Notes under the pieces: generated by a model
Databases searched by the model: none
What the model was told of the DNA's origin: nothing
What the model saw: only the letters and a program-made list of their open reading frames with translations
Made by a program: the position numbers and the translations under genes
Shown: positions 16,275 through 24,296 of the stretch, one piece after another
Layout of the letters: the number at the start of each line of letters is the position of its first letter
Numbering within the stretch: position 1 is the first letter of the stretch
Assembly (NCBI GenBank): GCA_017473335.1
Contig: JAFULN010000064.1
Span: 1-64,000, forward strand
From: Erysipelotrichaceae bacterium
Lineage (GTDB): Bacteria; Bacillota_I; Bacilli_A; Erysipelotrichales; Erysipelotrichaceae
Direction: 5' to 3'
DNA: 64,000 bases

Positions 16275-17678
16275 ATGGCATTTGAATCATTGACAGAACG
16301 TCTAAGTAAAGCATTTAGAAATATTACTGGAAAAGGCAAACTAACTGAAAAGAACATGGAAGACATGCTCAAAGAAGTTAGACTTGCACTTCTTGAAGCA
16401 GACGTTAACTATAAAATCGTAAAACAATTCCTTGAACAGGTTCGCACAAAGGCATTGGGCCAGGATGTATACAGTTCACTCAACCCAGGTCAGATGGTTG
16501 TAAAGATTGTACGTGATGAACTAGTTGCACTTTTAGGAGAAAAGGAAGCAAAGATTCAGTACAAGGAACATGGTTTGACTGTAATTATGATGGCTGGTCT
16601 TCAAGGGACAGGGAAAACAACATCCTGTGGTAAGATTGCACGTCTTGCGAAAAATCGTGAGCATCGCAAACCTTTGATGATTGCAGCAGACGTTATCCGT
16701 CCTGCAGCGGTTGAACAGCTTCAGACATTAGGGAAAACAATTGGTGTAGAAGTGTTTGATATGGGAGTTGATCATCCTGCATTGACAGTTGTAAAAGAAG
16801 GGATGAGATATGCTCGTGCAAATGATTTTGATACTGTATTTATTGATACGGCAGGTCGTTTGCATATTGATGAAGCTTTGATGAAAGAACTGGAAGATAT
16901 CAAAGCTGAAGTGAAGCCTGATGAAATTCTTTTGACGGTAGATGCAATGACCGGTCAGGATATTGTTCAGGTTGCAAAATCATTCCATGATTCATTAAAT
17001 GTGACAGGTTTGGTTGTGACGAAGATGGATGGGGATGCTCGAGGAGGCGGCGTGCTGTCTGTACGTACTTTGACTCAGGTTCCTGTTAAGTTTGTCGGTC
17101 AGGGTGAAAAAGTGGATGAAATGGATTATTTCTATCCTGAACGTATGGCAGAAAGAATTCTTGGAATGGGAGATATTCTGACACTGGTTGAACAGGCTCA
17201 GGAAAAGATGGACATTGAATCAACACAGAAAACAGCTGAACGCATGATGGCAGGGACATTCACATTAGATGATATGCTGATTCAGTATGAACAGGTTTCT
17301 AAAATGGGACCATTAGGCAACATGATGAAGATGATTCCAGGTTTGAATCAGTATGCAGGTCAGATTGATGAAGATAAGGCTGGAAACGAAATGAAGCGTC
17401 AAAAAGCAATTATTCAGTCGATGACTAAAGAAGAACGTGAAGATCCATCTATTTTGCGTGCTTCAAGAAAAAATCGTATTGCAAAAGGTTCAGGTACAAC
17501 AGTTCAGGAAGTTAATAAACTGATTAATTCATATGAAAAGATGAAGCAGATGTTTAAACAGATTGGATTGATGCAGAAATCTGGCAGAATGCCAAATATG
17601 GCATCCATGCAGAAAGCACAGAAAAAAGCACAGCAGATGAATATGCGTTATCCGATGGGTGGAAAAAGACGCTGGTAA
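16275..17678 (+). CDS. ffh: Signal recognition particle GTPase Ffh
   Basis: The protein subunit of SRP, which delivers membrane and secreted proteins to FtsY and SecYEG. The 467-residue protein has an N domain, a G domain with P-loop GLQGTGKTT (about 106-114), DTAGR, TKMDGDARGGG, and a Met-rich M domain (from about 300) that binds 4.5S RNA and signal sequences. The C-terminal tail is Met- and Lys-rich, as expected. In Bacillus, ylxM precedes ffh; here nothing precedes it, and ffh is followed by a DUF349 gene rather than directly by rpsP. Confidence 0.97.
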   Translation: MAFESLTERLSKAFRNITGKGKLTEKNMEDMLKEVRLALLEADVNYKIVKQFLEQVRTKALGQDVYSSLNPGQMVVKIVRDELVALLGEKEAKIQYKEHGLTVIMMAGLQGTGKTTSCGKIARLAKNREHRKPLMIAADVIRPAAVEQLQTLGKTIGVEVFDMGVDHPALTVVKEGMRYARANDFDTVFIDTAGRLHIDEALMKELEDIKAEVKPDEILLTVDAMTGQDIVQVAKSFHDSLNVTGLVVTKMDGDARGGGVLSVRTLTQVPVKFVGQGEKVDEMDYFYPERMAERILGMGDILTLVEQAQEKMDIESTQKTAERMMAGTFTLDDMLIQYEQVSKMGPLGNMMKMIPGLNQYAGQIDEDKAGNEMKRQKAIIQSMTKEEREDPSILRASRKNRIAKGSGTTVQEVNKLINSYEKMKQMFKQIGLMQKSGRMPNMASMQKAQKKAQQMNMRYPMGGKRRW

Positions 17679-17689
17679 GCTGATAAAAG

Positions 17690-17712
17690 AAAGATTTATG
17701 AAATCTTTTTAA
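17690..17712 (+). terminator. Weak AT-only terminator-like hairpin after ffh
   Basis: AAAGATTT/AAATCTTT, 8-bp stem, loop ATG, followed by TTAAG. The stem is weak and read-through is likely. Confidence 0.4.
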
Positions 17713-17783
17713 GAATTTGTTTTCTTTATTGGTAAATTTGTGATATTTTTATAAGGACGATAACTTCGCATATGGAGGTATTT

Positions 17784-18938
17784 ATGGCAGAAAATCGTGA
17801 AATGTTCAATGAAATCATTGACCAGGAAGAAGATATTAATCTTCGTAAACAGTTGATTGAAGAGGTGAAGAATATTCCTTCTGATGCAGACTGGAATACA
17901 GTTTCATCATCTATTCAGAATTTGAAGAGAAGATGGAAAAGAATCAATTACTGGGAATCAGCATATGAAGATACGCTGGAAGAAGAATTTGAAGCAGCAA
18001 TTGATGTACTTTATGGAAAAAGAAATCAGGTTATGGCAAACAGCAAAGCTTTGAAGGAAGAGCTGATTGTACGTGCAGAAGCACTGTCACAGTCAAACAA
18101 TTTCAACAGCACTACAAATGAACTGAATGAACTTCTGAATCAGTGGAAAGCTGCAGGAAGCTGCGGTAAAGAAACAGATGATCAGCTGTGGGAAAAGTTC
18201 AATGCTGCTCGTCAGACATTCTTTGACCGCAAGCATGATTACTGGCAGGCACGTCAGGAAAAGTCTGCAAATGCTAAGACTGCTAAGGAAGAATTAATCA
18301 AGAAAGCAGAAGCATTGAAGGATAGCACAGACTGGAAGAAGACTGCAGATGCATACAATGAACTGCTGAATCAGTGGAAGACTGCTGGGTTTGCAGGAAA
18401 AGATCAGGATGATGCACTGTGGGCTCGTTTTAATGAAGCGCGTCAGGCATTCTATGATGCTAGAAGTGCTCATTATGATGCACAGCGTGCTGAAAATGCA
18501 AAGCGTGCAGAAGCAAAGGCTGAACTGGTAAAAGCTGCTCAGGCTATTGCGGATGAAAAGTTCTACAGCCGTGAAAATTCTGATAAGATCAAAAAGCTGA
18601 ACGCTGAATGGAAGACAATCGGTTTTGCAGGCAAAGGACAGGAAGATGAATTATGGTCTCAGTTCCGTGCTGCAGCAGACAGTTATTTTGAAGGTTTGAA
18701 GCAGTACAATCAGTCACGTCATGATCAGTGGATGATGAGAATGCAAGAAAACCGTAACCGTAAACTTGATCTGATTCAGAAGCAGAAGAATCAGCTGAAG
18801 CGCATGGAACAGGAACTGGGTTATCTGCTGTCTCAGAGTGCAGTTGATGAAATGAAGGAAGATATCGAAGATAAGAAAGACTTCATTGCACAGCTGGAAG
18901 AAGAACTTGCTGAACTGGATAAGAGAATTGCTGAATAA
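17784..18938 (+). CDS. DUF349-repeat protein
   Basis: A 384-residue, highly charged helical protein with three consecutive copies of a repeat of about 70 residues (LLNQWKxAGxxGKxxDDxLWxxFNxARQxFxD), matching the DUF349 family; each repeat is predicted to be a small helical bundle. A C-terminal coiled coil (about 320-384) follows. There is no signal peptide or membrane helix. Its function is not established; the repeat is shared with proteins that associate with nucleic acid or ribosomes in other phyla. The start is the ATG 12 bases into the open frame because GGAGG lies just before it. It ends at a strong terminator. Confidence 0.75.
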   Translation: MAENREMFNEIIDQEEDINLRKQLIEEVKNIPSDADWNTVSSSIQNLKRRWKRINYWESAYEDTLEEEFEAAIDVLYGKRNQVMANSKALKEELIVRAEALSQSNNFNSTTNELNELLNQWKAAGSCGKETDDQLWEKFNAARQTFFDRKHDYWQARQEKSANAKTAKEELIKKAEALKDSTDWKKTADAYNELLNQWKTAGFAGKDQDDALWARFNEARQAFYDARSAHYDAQRAENAKRAEAKAELVKAAQAIADEKFYSRENSDKIKKLNAEWKTIGFAGKGQEDELWSQFRAAADSYFEGLKQYNQSRHDQWMMRMQENRNRKLDLIQKQKNQLKRMEQELGYLLSQSAVDEMKEDIEDKKDFIAQLEEELAELDKRIAE

Positions 18939-18944
18939 GTCGTT

Positions 18945-18974
18945 AAAAGTGCTGGGAAATAACAGCACTTTTTT
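18945..18974 (+). terminator. Terminator of the DUF349 gene
   Basis: AAAAGTGCTG/CAGCACTTTT, 10-bp stem with an 8-base loop and a T6 run. Confidence 0.85.
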
Positions 18975-18993
18975 CTTAGATTAAAAAAATTAA

Positions 18994-19021
18994 AGGTGTT
19001 AAGTAAAAATGCTTGACACCT
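18994..19021. promoter_or_regulatory. Inverted repeat over the rpsP -35 box
   Basis: AGGTGTTAAG (18994-19003) and CTTGACACCT (19012-19021) are inverted copies with one mismatch around an 8-base AT spacer. The right arm contains the -35 hexamer TTGACA. It could be a repressor or activator site. Confidence 0.45.
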
Positions 19022-19041
19022 GGTAATAACTGAGTTAATAT
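19013..19041 (+). promoter_or_regulatory. Promoter of the rpsP operon
   Basis: Consensus TTGACA (19013-19018), 17-bp spacer, TAATAT (19036-19041). It drives rpsP-khpA-rimM-trmD. Confidence 0.6.
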
Positions 19042-19071
19042 ATACAAGGTTTTAACAAGGAGGAATGAACC

Positions 19072-19344
19072 ATGGCTGTTAAATTAAGATTAAAGAGAAT
19101 GGGCGCTAAGAAAGCACCTTTTTACAGAATTGTTGCTGCTGATGCACGTGCACCACGTGACGGACGCGATATCGAAGTGATTGGAACTTACAATCCAACT
19201 AAGAATCCTGCAATCGTTAATGTTGATGCAGAATTAGCACTGAAGTGGCTGAGAAATGGAGCACAGCCTTCTGATACTGTAAAGAGCATTCTGTCTCATG
19301 AAGGTATCATGAAGCGTTTCCATGATGAAAAGCACGCTAAATAA
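19072..19344 (+). CDS. rpsP: 30S ribosomal protein S16
   Basis: Small-subunit protein needed early in 30S assembly. The 90-residue protein has the standard S16 N-terminus ([24 protein letters not shown]) and the SDTVKSIL motif. AAGGAGG precedes the start. It leads the conserved rpsP-khpA-rimM-trmD block. A near-consensus promoter lies upstream with an inverted repeat on the -35. Confidence 0.97.
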   Translation: MAVKLRLKRMGAKKAPFYRIVAADARAPRDGRDIEVIGTYNPTKNPAIVNVDAELALKWLRNGAQPSDTVKSILSHEGIMKRFHDEKHAK

Positions 19345-19347
19345 GCT

Positions 19348-19596
19348 ATGATCGAACTGGAAAAAGTATTGACCAATCTGGTCAAGCCAATTGTAGATGA
19401 CAAAGATTCTGTTTCAGTAAAATCAATGCCTAGTCTTAGTGACAAAGAAGTACTTTTGTATGTTTATGCAAAAAGTGATGATGTTGCACGTCTGATTGGA
19501 AGACAGGGGCAAATGGCAAGTGCACTGCGTCAGATGATGGCAGTTGCATCACGTATTGAAGACAAGAAGATTACGATCAAGTTTGAAAGCTATTAA
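19348..19596 (+). CDS. khpA: KH-domain RNA-binding protein KhpA (YlqC)
   Basis: An 82-residue protein consisting of a single KH domain. The GxxG loop is in RLIGRQGQMASALRQ (around residue 50). KhpA pairs with KhpB/Jag in other Bacillota and affects cell-size control and RNA binding. It starts three bases after rpsP with no good ribosome site of its own, so it is probably translated by coupling. A weak hairpin follows before rimM. Confidence 0.9.
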   Translation: MIELEKVLTNLVKPIVDDKDSVSVKSMPSLSDKEVLLYVYAKSDDVARLIGRQGQMASALRQMMAVASRIEDKKITIKFESY

Positions 19597-19600
19597 GATC

Positions 19601-19625
19601 AGGATGGAAACCCCATCCTTTTCTT
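19601..19625 (+). terminator. Weak intra-operon hairpin between khpA and rimM
   Basis: AGGATGG (19601-19607) and CCATCCT (19613-19619) form a 7-bp stem with a 5-base loop followed by TTTCTTTTC. It may be an attenuator that lowers rimM-trmD expression relative to rpsP. Confidence 0.45.
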
Positions 19626-19641
19626 TTCAGGAGGGTTATTT

Positions 19642-20145
19642 ATGGATACAGTGAGTATTGGGAAAATTGTAAAGCCGCATGGTGTCAGAGGGGAAGTCAA
19701 AATACTGAGTTCTTCAGATTTCATTATGGAACGTTTAAAAAAGAATGCAGTAGTGATTTTATGCAAGAATGGCAAAAAAGAAGAAAAGAAAGTTCTTTCA
19801 GCCAGAATGCACCAGCAGATGGCTCTTGCAAAGCTGGAAGGAATTGAATCCATGGATGATGCTGAAGTATGGCGTGATGCTGAAGTACTTGTAGATAAGA
19901 AATCTATTCCAAATCTGAAAGATGGGTTTTATTTCTTTCAGTTAAAGGGATTGAATGTTTATTCACAAAAGAATGAATTCATTGGTGTTGTAAGTGAAAT
20001 CGTAGAAACTTATGCCAACAACAATTTAAGAATTAAAAAAACAGATGGAAGTGAATGTCTTGTCCCTTATGTTGAGGCATTTATTAAAGAAGTAAATCTT
20101 GAAGAAAATAAAATCATCATTCAAGTGATAGAGGGTTTACTATGA
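19642..20145 (+). CDS. rimM: Ribosome maturation factor RimM
   Basis: Assembly factor for the head of the 30S subunit; it binds S19 and acts on the 16S 3' domain. The 167-residue protein has an N-terminal RimM barrel (IGKIVKPHGVRGEVKI) and a C-terminal PRC-barrel (FQLKGLNVYS, then LVPYVEAFIKEVNLEENKI). GGAGGG precedes the ATG. Its TGA overlaps the trmD ATG (ATGA), so the two are translationally coupled. Confidence 0.95.
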   Translation: MDTVSIGKIVKPHGVRGEVKILSSSDFIMERLKKNAVVILCKNGKKEEKKVLSARMHQQMALAKLEGIESMDDAEVWRDAEVLVDKKSIPNLKDGFYFFQLKGLNVYSQKNEFIGVVSEIVETYANNNLRIKKTDGSECLVPYVEAFIKEVNLEENKIIIQVIEGLL

Positions 20146-20861
20146 AAATCACGATTTTAAGTTTGTTTCCTGAAATGTTCAATGGCTTTTTAACGACTTC
20201 TATTATAAAAAAAGCATTGGATAAGCAGGCGGTGGAAATTGAAGTTGTGAATTTTAGAGATTATACATTAGATCGTCATAATCATGTGGATGATACGCCA
20301 TATGGTGGAGGGCAGGGAATGGTTTTGTCCTGTCAGCCGATTGTTGATGCATTAAAAGCTGTAAAAACAAAGAATGCGAAAACATATCTAATGGCTCCAG
20401 TGGGAGAAACATTATCTCAAAAAAAGGTAAGAGAATTAGCACAGCATGATCATTTGATTTTGGTGTGTGGTCATTATGAAGGGTTTGATGAGCGTATATC
20501 GAATTATGTGGATGGAGCCCTTTCTATTGGAGATTATGTTTTGACTGGGGGAGAACTGGCTTCGATGGTAATTTCAGATGCAGTGATTCGTACATTGCCG
20601 GGTGTCATTGTAGAAGCATCTCATTTGGATGAATCTTTTGAAAATGAACTTTTGGAATATCCTCAGTACACAAAACCAGTGAATTATGAAGGTTTTGAAG
20701 TACCGGAGGTACTGTTGAGTGGTCATCATGAAAACATTCGAAAATGGCGTTTAAAACAGTCTTTAATGAGGACATTAAAATATCGTCCTGATTTATTGGA
20801 AAAACATCAGTTTTCAAAAGAAGAACTGAAAATAATGGAAGAAATCAAAAAAAATGATTGA
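20142..20861 (+). CDS. trmD: tRNA (guanine-37-N1) methyltransferase
   Basis: SPOUT-class, SAM-dependent enzyme that makes m1G37 in tRNAs reading CNN and GGG-type codons and prevents +1 frameshifting. At 239 residues it is the usual length. Diagnostic motifs are DDTPYGGGQGMV, LVCGHYEGFDER and the knot motif SIGDYVLTGGELA (around 130). It overlaps rimM by four bases. rplS follows, with its own promoter overlapping the 3' end of trmD. Confidence 0.97.
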   Translation: MKITILSLFPEMFNGFLTTSIIKKALDKQAVEIEVVNFRDYTLDRHNHVDDTPYGGGQGMVLSCQPIVDALKAVKTKNAKTYLMAPVGETLSQKKVRELAQHDHLILVCGHYEGFDERISNYVDGALSIGDYVLTGGELASMVISDAVIRTLPGVIVEASHLDESFENELLEYPQYTKPVNYEGFEVPEVLLSGHHENIRKWRLKQSLMRTLKYRPDLLEKHQFSKEELKIMEEIKKND

Positions 20862-20886
20862 ATCCTGAAACGTTTTATTGTATGAT
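20858..20886 (+). promoter_or_regulatory. Promoter of rplS
   Basis: TTGAAT (20858-20863, inside the last codons of trmD), 17-bp spacer, TATGAT (20881-20886). Confidence 0.6.
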
Positions 20887-20890
20887 ATTT

Positions 20891-20972
20891 AAGCCTGTGA
20901 AAGGCTAGTAATGTTCCGCTGGTCAATGAACTATGAGCATGACGAATTTATTGTTAAAAAGGAGAAAAAGAT
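20891..20972 (+). promoter_or_regulatory. rplS leader, likely L19 autoregulatory RNA
   Basis: The 80-base leader between the promoter and the rplS start begins with a hairpin, AGCCT (20892-20896) and AGGCT (20902-20906), then TCCGCTGG and GAGCATGACG, and ends at GGAG. Leaders in front of rplS in Bacillota are known L19-binding regulatory RNAs. Position and hairpin support that call; I could not compare with the family model. Confidence 0.5.
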
Positions 20973-20973
20973 T

Positions 20974-21321
20974 ATGAATTTGAATTTGGTTAACGAAATC
21001 ACAAAATCTCAGCTTCGTAATGACATTCCTGAATTCCGTGTTGGATGCACAGTTCGTGTTGATGTACGCATCAAAGAAGGCGACAAGTCTCGTATCCAGG
21101 CATTCGAAGGTGTTGTTATTGCAAAATCAGGCAGCGGCATCGCTGAAAACTTCATCGTTAGAAAGATGTCTAATGGTGTAGGTGTTGAAAGAACATTCCC
21201 AGTACACAGCCCAGTTATCGATAAGATCACTGTTCTTCGCAAAGGTAAAGTTAGAAGAAGCAAGCTGTACTATCTGCGTGGACGTTCAGGTAAAGCTGCT
21301 CGTATCAAAGAAGTTCGATAG
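20974..21321 (+). CDS. rplS: 50S ribosomal protein L19
   Basis: Large-subunit protein at the 30S-50S interface. I chose the ATG at 20974 because it follows AAAAAGGAGAAAAAG and gives the usual 115-residue length; an upstream in-frame ATG lies in the leader. Family blocks seen are [34 protein letters not shown] and [12 protein letters not shown] at the C-terminus. Separate promoter and terminator make it a near single-gene unit, with read-through into lepB possible. Confidence 0.96.
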   Translation: MNLNLVNEITKSQLRNDIPEFRVGCTVRVDVRIKEGDKSRIQAFEGVVIAKSGSGIAENFIVRKMSNGVGVERTFPVHSPVIDKITVLRKGKVRRSKLYYLRGRSGKAARIKEVR

Positions 21322-21327
21322 TCTACG

Positions 21328-21351
21328 AAAAGCCGGGGTAACCGGCTTTTT
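21328..21351 (+). terminator. Terminator of rplS
   Basis: AAAAGCCGG/CCGGCTTTT, 9-bp stem, 5-base loop, T run. No clear promoter separates it from lepB, so some read-through is likely. Confidence 0.8.
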
Positions 21352-21372
21352 GTCAATTTAAGGAGGTACAGT

Positions 21373-21915
21373 ATGGCTGAATTAAAAACTAGAATCAAAG
21401 AAGAAGTGATAGATTTTATCAAAATGCTGCTTGTTTCTTTTGTGAGTGTGTATCTCATCACAACTTTTATTGCCAAACCAGTAAAAGTGAGTGGGGATTC
21501 CATGTATCCGCAAGTCAAAGATCATCAGATTGGCTTTTCGCTTGTATTTGGAAAAAATCATATTGAACGTTTTGATGTTGTTGTGGTCTACGTTGAAGAA
21601 ACAGACAAACATTTGGTAAAGCGTGTTATTGGACTTCCTTATGAAACGATTCGATATACAGATTCAAAACTATATGTAAATGATGTACTTGTTGAAGAAG
21701 AATTCTTGGATCAGGATTATGTCTTATCTCAGTCCAATGGGATGGACTTTACCAGTGATTTTGAGATTACTCTTAATGATGATGAATATTTTCTATTAGG
21801 AGATAATCGTCCATATTCCAGAGATTCTAGATATTATGGTCCTTTTACAAGTGATGAAATCGTTTCTAAAGGAATTTTAGTACTGTATCCTTTGAATGAA
21901 TGCGGGGTGAAGTAA
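21373..21915 (+). CDS. lepB: Signal peptidase I
   Basis: Membrane serine protease that removes Sec and Tat signal peptides. The 180-residue protein has one N-terminal membrane helix (about 16-34), then the catalytic Ser43 in SGDSMYP and the general-base Lys83 in HLVKRVIGLP, and the conserved GDNRPYSRDSRYYG box. Single-helix topology is typical of Gram-positive SipS-type enzymes. AGGAGG precedes the ATG. The rbgA start is one base after its stop. Confidence 0.95.
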   Translation: MAELKTRIKEEVIDFIKMLLVSFVSVYLITTFIAKPVKVSGDSMYPQVKDHQIGFSLVFGKNHIERFDVVVVYVEETDKHLVKRVIGLPYETIRYTDSKLYVNDVLVEEEFLDQDYVLSQSNGMDFTSDFEITLNDDEYFLLGDNRPYSRDSRYYGPFTSDEIVSKGILVLYPLNECGVK

Positions 21916-21916
21916 G

Positions 21917-22768
21917 ATGAGTATTCAATGGTTTCCTGGTCATATGACCCGTGCTAAGCGTGATATGCAGGAAAATATGAAAGCAGTAGATATGGTGATT
22001 GAACTGAGAGACTGCAGAATTCCTGAATCTTCACGCAATCCAATGATTGATCAAATCATTCAAAACAAGCCTAGATTAATTGTCTTAAGCAAGAAAGATA
22101 AAGGTGAAGCTGCAGAAATTGAGAAATGGATTCAGTATCTTTCTAATGAAACAACGAGAGTGATAGCGATGGATTTAACCAAAGATCCAGTCATTGGTAC
22201 ATTGACAAATGCATGTCAGAAGATTATGCAGCCTAAGATTGAACGTATGATTCGAAGAGGAATTCGTCCTCGCGCAATTCGTGCAATGGTGTGCGGAATT
22301 CCAAATGTAGGAAAAAGCACGCTGATTAATGCAGTTGCGAAGAAAAAGATTGCAGAAACTGCAGACAGACCAGGTGTGACTCGTTCGCTTAAGTGGATGA
22401 AGCTGAACAAAAATCTTGAACTGCTGGATACACCAGGGATTCTTTGGCCAAAGTTTGAAGATGAAAAGGTTGGCTATCATCTGGCAATTACTGGTGCTAT
22501 CCGTGATCAGATTCTTCCTTTGGAAGATGTTGTACGCTATGGCTTGAAACGTTTAATAGAGGAATATCCTGACAGGCTCACAGAGCGCTATAAAATTGAA
22601 CTATGCGACGATCCAGATGAAGTCATCAAACGTATTGGTCAAGTTCGAAACTTCGTAAAAAGCGGTTCAGAAATTGATATGAAGCGAACAATGGAAGTAT
22701 TTTTGAATGAGCTGAGAGATGACAAGCTGGGATGCATCAGCTGGGAGAAAGTTCATGAAGAAAGATAA
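21917..22768 (+). CDS. rbgA: Ribosome biogenesis GTPase RbgA (YlqF)
   Basis: Circularly permuted GTPase that acts late in 50S assembly, around incorporation of L16. The 283-residue protein shows the permuted order: G4 LSKKD (about 55) before G1 GIPNVGKST (about 130) and G3 DTPG. It starts with MSIQWFPGHMTRAKR, the RbgA N-terminal signature containing the catalytic His. It sits between lepB and rnhB, with a 14-base overlap into rnhB. Confidence 0.95.
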   Translation: MSIQWFPGHMTRAKRDMQENMKAVDMVIELRDCRIPESSRNPMIDQIIQNKPRLIVLSKKDKGEAAEIEKWIQYLSNETTRVIAMDLTKDPVIGTLTNACQKIMQPKIERMIRRGIRPRAIRAMVCGIPNVGKSTLINAVAKKKIAETADRPGVTRSLKWMKLNKNLELLDTPGILWPKFEDEKVGYHLAITGAIRDQILPLEDVVRYGLKRLIEEYPDRLTERYKIELCDDPDEVIKRIGQVRNFVKSGSEIDMKRTMEVFLNELRDDKLGCISWEKVHEER

Positions 22769-23396
22769 GCAATGCTCCAATGAATATGAGTATGCAGCAT
22801 GGTCTAAAAACAAGCTTGTTGTGGGTATTGATGAAGCAGGAAGAGGACCTATTGCAGGACCTTTGGCTGTTGCGGGCGTTGTCTTTCCTGTAGGATATGA
22901 CAATCCTGATATCTATGATTCTAAAGCTCTCAGTGAGAAAAAAAGAAACGCACTTTTTGAAACGATTCAAAAAGATGCGTTATCGTATAAAATATTATTA
23001 ATTTCAGAACAAGAAATTGATGAAAAAAACATTTATCGTGCAACTCAGGAAGCGATGCATGCCATCGCTGAAGAGCTGAAATGTGATATTGTTTTAACAG
23101 ATGCAATGCCGCTTCCTTATCATCACGCACATCAAGTTTTTGACTTAGTAAAAGGTGATCAGAAAAGTGTAAGCATTGCAGCGGCAAGTATTTTAGCGAA
23201 AGTGACGCGTGATCGTCTGATGGATGAACTGGATCAAAAATATCCAGGATATGGTCTTGCAAAACACAAGGGCTATCCAACTAAGGAACATCTGAATGCA
23301 TTAAATACATTAGGGGTTCTTCCGATTCATCGAAGAAGCTATCGTCCAGTTGCTGAAGCTTGTCATGCGCAGATGTCGCTGGATTTAGGAGAATAA
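22755..23396 (+). CDS. rnhB: Ribonuclease HII
   Basis: Endonuclease that nicks at ribonucleotides in duplex DNA. The 213-residue protein has the DEAGRGPIAGPL active-site motif (around 30) and further acidic residues in DAMPLP and the C-terminal VTRDRLMDEL region. The ATG at 22755 is preferred over one further upstream in rbgA because GGGAG is correctly spaced and the length fits. It is followed by the rhomboid gene after two bases. Confidence 0.95.
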   Translation: MKKDKQCSNEYEYAAWSKNKLVVGIDEAGRGPIAGPLAVAGVVFPVGYDNPDIYDSKALSEKKRNALFETIQKDALSYKILLISEQEIDEKNIYRATQEAMHAIAEELKCDIVLTDAMPLPYHHAHQVFDLVKGDQKSVSIAAASILAKVTRDRLMDELDQKYPGYGLAKHKGYPTKEHLNALNTLGVLPIHRRSYRPVAEACHAQMSLDLGE

Positions 23397-23398
23397 AT

Positions 23399-23962
23399 AT
23401 GCTGCGAAGAATTCGATATAATTCACCTGTTGTATTAACGTTTGTATTTGCTTCATTTGCAGCGCTTGTTTTGAATATGCTTACAGGCGGATGGGCAAAT
23501 TCACTATTTTTCAGTGTGTATTCCATGGGTCCTTACTTTGATCCGCTGATGGTTGTACGTTTATTTGGATATGTACTTGGTCATGCAAGTCTTGAACATT
23601 ATATTTCCAATATGACAATTATTCTGCTGGTGGGACCTATGCTTGAAGAAAAGTATGGCTCAAAAAACCTTTTGTTACTTATGGCAGTGACCACAGTAGT
23701 CACTGGATTAGTTCATATGCTGTTGTTTAAAGGGGCATTATTAGGAGCAAGCGGTATTGCTTTTGCGATGATCATGTTATCTAGTTTTGTTTATTATCGT
23801 AAAGATGAAATCCCATTGACATTTGTCCTTATGGCCATTATTTATCTAGGAGGTCAGGTCATAGAAGGTTTATTTAACTATGATACGATTTCTCAGTTTG
23901 GTCACTTGATTGGCGGAATCACTGGTTCTGCATTTGGGTTTTATCTTAACGCAAACCGATAA
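23399..23962 (+). CDS. Rhomboid-family intramembrane serine protease
   Basis: A 187-residue protein with about five to six membrane helices. The catalytic dyad is visible: Ser in LLGASGIAFA (GxSG) and His in GHLIGG near the C-terminus, with HASLEHYISNM before them matching the conserved H-x-x-x-x-H-x-x-x-N helix. It should cleave membrane proteins within the bilayer; substrates are unknown. GGAGAAT precedes the ATG. The 3' end overlaps the convergent DUF1294 gene by 17 bp. Confidence 0.88.
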   Translation: MLRRIRYNSPVVLTFVFASFAALVLNMLTGGWANSLFFSVYSMGPYFDPLMVVRLFGYVLGHASLEHYISNMTIILLVGPMLEEKYGSKNLLLLMAVTTVVTGLVHMLLFKGALLGASGIAFAMIMLSSFVYYRKDEIPLTFVLMAIIYLGGQVIEGLFNYDTISQFGHLIGGITGSAFGFYLNANR

Positions 23963-24212
23963 ATAAAAGCAGTCCATGCAGGACCATCAACAAAGGTAGT
24001 CCTGTAGTAAATTTGATGTGTCTGGTTTTATGATGAATCAGATACATTGTAATCCACATAAAGGAAGCAGCACCTAGTGCTGCAGTGAGAATCAGTGTTT
24101 TTTCACTGATTCTTTTTTTATTTTTATGATGTATTGCAAGATGTTTATCAATAATCATTAGAAATGAACCAAACAGAGAGATAAATAGCCAAATCACAAA
24201 CAAATATTCCAT
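23946..24212 (-). CDS. DUF1294-family small membrane protein
   Basis: An 88-residue protein with three to four membrane segments. The family is recognised from the DKHLAIHHKNKKRISEKTL block and a following LGAASFMWITMYLIHHKTRH stretch, where basic loop residues separate helices. Its function is unknown. AAGGAG precedes the ATG, and a reverse-strand extended -10 lies upstream. It is an island of reverse orientation between two forward genes. Confidence 0.8.
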   Translation of the reverse strand: MEYLFVIWLFISLFGSFLMIIDKHLAIHHKNKKRISEKTLILTAALGAASFMWITMYLIHHKTRHIKFTTGLPLLMVLHGLLLFIGLR

Positions 24213-24233
24213 GTATTTCTCCTTTTTTCTAAA

Positions 24234-24242
24234 ATTATATCA
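24234..24242 (-). promoter_or_regulatory. Extended -10 promoter of the DUF1294 gene
   Basis: On the reverse strand TGA-TATAAT (-10 at 24239-24234), with no good -35 at the expected distance. Confidence 0.4.
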
Positions 24243-24296
24243 TTTTTTTTGAGGTTTTTAACTTTCTTGGACAATAACTATGATGGAGGGAATACT

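Noticed and set aside
24249-24296. A TTG start upstream of dprA that would add 16 residues
   Set aside because: It has no ribosome site, while the ATG at 24297 follows GGAGGG at good spacing.
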